A stretch of DNA of 32,668 nucleotides. Origin: Streptomyces zagrosensis (GTDB taxonomy: Bacteria > Actinomycetota > Actinomycetes > Streptomycetales > Streptomycetaceae). The DNA lies in NCBI RefSeq assembly GCF_014203645.1, contig NZ_JACHJL010000037.1, positions 1 through 32,668 on the forward strand, given 5' to 3'. The notes beneath the pieces are model-generated. The model was not told the DNA's origin. It was given only the letters and a program-made list of their open reading frames with translations, and ran no database searches. Positions 31,503 through 32,668 of this stretch are shown here, piece by piece (within the stretch, counting starts at the first letter, position 1; the number at the start of each line of letters is the position of its first letter). The position numbers and the translations under genes were made by a program.

Positions 31503-31533
31503 CGAATGGGACAGACGACATGAGGGGGTAAGG

Positions 31534-31743
31534 ATGCTTCGCAAACTCTCCGGTGCCTCGGACGGCTGCAAGAACGGAACGTGCCCGACGTTATGGGGCA
31601 CCGAGGACGCAAAGGACTATGTAGTTCAGGGCTACGTCGTCACCGACCCGGCGCGGCTGGCACAGCTCAACCTGCCCGAAGGAGAAACGGCCGTCATGGT
31701 TCCCGCTGCTGTCTTGGAGGAGTTCTTCAGTGCTCGGCGGTGA
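31534..31743 (+). CDS. Small protein with CKNGTCPT motif, first gene of XRE cassette
   Basis: The 69-aa product has a Cys-x4-Cys-Pro-Thr motif (GCKNGTCPTLWGTEDAKDY), then VVQGYVVTDPARLAQLNLPE and ETAVMVPAAVLEEFF. Similar small proteins lie beside DUF6879 and XRE genes in streptomycetes as I recall, without known function; the two cysteines could bind metal or form a disulfide. GGGGGTAAGG precedes ATG 31534. Its stop overlaps the next gene by 14 bases, so they are coupled. Confidence 0.75.
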   Translation: MLRKLSGASDGCKNGTCPTLWGTEDAKDYVVQGYVVTDPARLAQLNLPEGETAVMVPAAVLEEFFSARR

Positions 31744-32239
31744 AGAGTTCGGCTGTCTCTTTGAGACGTTCCAGCACACTGCCTTTCGGCTGGAAACCCT
31801 CAGCGTCTACGACGTGGAAGAAGAGCGGGAAGAGTTCGAGGCATTCCTAGCCGGTAAGGCAATGCCGCCCGAGTGGAGCGATAACCCTTGGGTGCGATCG
31901 ATGACAGACCTCGGGAAGTCTGTCTCTCGCGTTCACGTCCTCCGGTCGCCGTTGAGCGACTACCTGCGTTACGAACTTTCTGCCTACTCCGGAAACACCA
32001 CTGCCGGGGAAAATATCGGAATCATCGACCAGGCGCAACAGAAAGTGACCGGGCTTCCGGATCACGACTTTTGGCTATTCGATGACGCAGAGGTCTACCG
32101 GATGCACTACGCCGATTCGGGAAAGTTTGTCGGGGCGGAACTGTTGCCGACTGAGTATCTGCCCGAGTATCGGCAATACCGGGATACTGCACAGACTCAC
32201 GCCGTGCCGTTCGCCGAATACTGGGGACAGCACCACTGA
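31730..32239 (+). CDS. DUF6879 family protein
   Basis: The 169-aa product has the conserved core of DUF6879: FETFQHTAFRLETLSVYDVE, then EEFEAFLAGKAMPPEWSDNP and VSRVHVLRSPLSDYLRYELS. After it come GLPDHDFWLFDDAEVYRMHY and the HAVPFAEYWGQHH end. It is soluble, with no known biochemical function. The family is typical of small XRE/WhiJ-like regulatory cassettes, where it may act as a partner of the DNA-binding protein. GTG 31730 has GGAGGAG 7 nt upstream and lies inside the preceding gene. Confidence 0.85.
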   Translation: MLGGEEFGCLFETFQHTAFRLETLSVYDVEEEREEFEAFLAGKAMPPEWSDNPWVRSMTDLGKSVSRVHVLRSPLSDYLRYELSAYSGNTTAGENIGIIDQAQQKVTGLPDHDFWLFDDAEVYRMHYADSGKFVGAELLPTEYLPEYRQYRDTAQTHAVPFAEYWGQHH

Positions 32240-32607
32240 GCCAGCAGACAGAGCTAGGTACGGCCCTACGGGCACTGAGAACGGCGGCCAGACTTACCGC
32301 TGGGACCGTGGCCCGTAGGGCTTCCATGTCTGCCGGAAAACTGTCCAAGATTGAGACCGGAAAAGTTCGCCCATCGGTCACAGACGTAGACCTGATCTTG
32401 ACTGCCGTTGGCGTATCCGAGGAAGCCAAAGGCAAGTTTCTGGAAGCGGCACGGGCAGAGGCTACCGAGGCCACAGCGTGGCGCGTGCTGCGTCGCATGG
32501 GTCCGTGGAAGCACCAGCAAGCCATTAGGGCCATTGAATCCCAGACAGCCACGCTGAGACTTAGCCTCGGGCTTTCGCGCGCCCAGCAGGCTCGGAGGTC
32601 TTCGTGA
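32236..32607 (+). CDS. XRE-family regulator, truncated (DUF5753 region missing)
   Basis: A helix-turn-helix domain fills residues ~5-60 (LGTALRALRTAARLTAGTVA, RRASMSAGKLSKIETGKVRP, SVTDVDLILTAVGVSEE). A linker ends at QAIRAIESQTATLRL. At that point WhiJ/Scr1-type proteins normally run on into a ~150-residue DUF5753 (FQP..IPGLLQT..Y); here the frame reads SLGLSRAQQARRSS and stops. No other frame restores the domain before the window ends. The HTH needs sequence upstream of the first GTG (32308). The only initiator that fits is CTG 32236, overlapping the DUF6879 stop as CTGA, so CTG initiation or a mutated GTG is likely. Confidence 0.65.
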   Translation: MSQQTELGTALRALRTAARLTAGTVARRASMSAGKLSKIETGKVRPSVTDVDLILTAVGVSEEAKGKFLEAARAEATEATAWRVLRRMGPWKHQQAIRAIESQTATLRLSLGLSRAQQARRSS

Positions 32608-32668
32608 TGTAGCTGATCTTGAGTCGTAAGCTCGTTGTCGCCTGCCGGTGTGAGTCCGGTCCGGGTAG
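32608..32668. other. Unassigned sequence at the right edge
   Basis: This follows the break in the XRE gene and matches nothing I recognise with confidence. The GGTGTGAGTCCGG segment faintly resembles the start of bacterial group II introns, which would explain the gene break, but too little is visible. Confidence 0.2.

Larger units (their letters stand above)
30946..31533. other. Non-coding stretch between TA operon and XRE cassette
   Basis: No supported gene lies in these 588 bp; a 203-codon minus frame (30910-31521) has no domain and spans repeats and a hairpin. The stretch holds repeat copy C (31034-31056), the ychF 3'-end copy (31072-31113), a hairpin (31179-31211), GGTGACC-type repeats near 31235-31255 and a promoter candidate at 31473-31502. 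Confidence 0.5.

Noticed and set aside
30910..31521. 203-codon minus frame downstream of the XRE cassette promoter
   Set aside because: No recognisable domain, and it runs through a hairpin, the ychF-end copy and repeats.

Overview
The window is chromosomal DNA from a Streptomyces or a very close relative. It has very high G+C, frequent GTG starts, a WhiB-family regulator, DUF1707, DUF4245 and DUF402 proteins, polyphosphate glucokinase, and many starts that look leaderless. From memory, the order PBP / PP2C phosphatase / DUF402 / fumarases / DUF1707 / whiB-like / glpX / DUF4245 / xseBA / ispH / ppgK / ychF matches the conserved Streptomyces core around SCO5039-SCO5060. I could not check that here.

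Positions 1-4340 hold a tight minus-strand operon: PadR regulator, ABC ATPase, FtsX-like permease, then a 94-codon unknown gene. Each junction is a 4-base GTGA or ATGA overlap. Upstream of padR are four direct repeats at exact 13-bp spacing, a likely operator. Positions 4459-5897 hold an SPFH/Band-7 membrane protein coupled by the same kind of overlap to a ribbon-helix-helix DNA-binding protein. Divergent from it is a class A penicillin-binding protein (6260-8812).

Positions 8912-16298 are minus strand: a GAF-PP2C-HATPase regulator, a methyltransferase, a DUF402/FomD-like protein, and two unrelated fumarases, class II FumC and class I Fe-S, next to each other. Strong hairpins and a G-rich/C-rich tract lie just behind fumC. 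Divergent from the class I fumarase are DUF1707 and WhiB-like genes (+). glpX (-) and a DUF4245 lipid-anchored or membrane protein (+) follow. Next come a malonic-semialdehyde-reductase-type nitroreductase, xseB, xseA and an APC permease (all -), then ispH and ppgK (+), a DUF6542 membrane protein (-) and ychF (+). The 3' ends of ppgK and the DUF6542 gene overlap antisense by 176 bp.

From 29027 on the DNA is accessory. A degenerate second copy of the ychF 3' end, stop codon included, lies at 31072-31113. Three copies of a CCGTGCTGGAT-type double repeat sit just inside the two ends, two by ychF and one by the copy. I read 29 kb to 31.1 kb as the relic of an integrative element that used the 3' end of ychF as attachment site. 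It holds a frameshifted Mrr-like restriction endonuclease, the tail of an IS5-type transposase, a three-repeat type I-E-like CRISPR remnant without cas genes, and an intact VapBC-type toxin-antitoxin pair. Beyond it (31534-32607) is a three-gene regulatory cassette: a small Cys-motif protein, DUF6879, and an XRE regulator that appears to start at CTG and is cut short near the window end.
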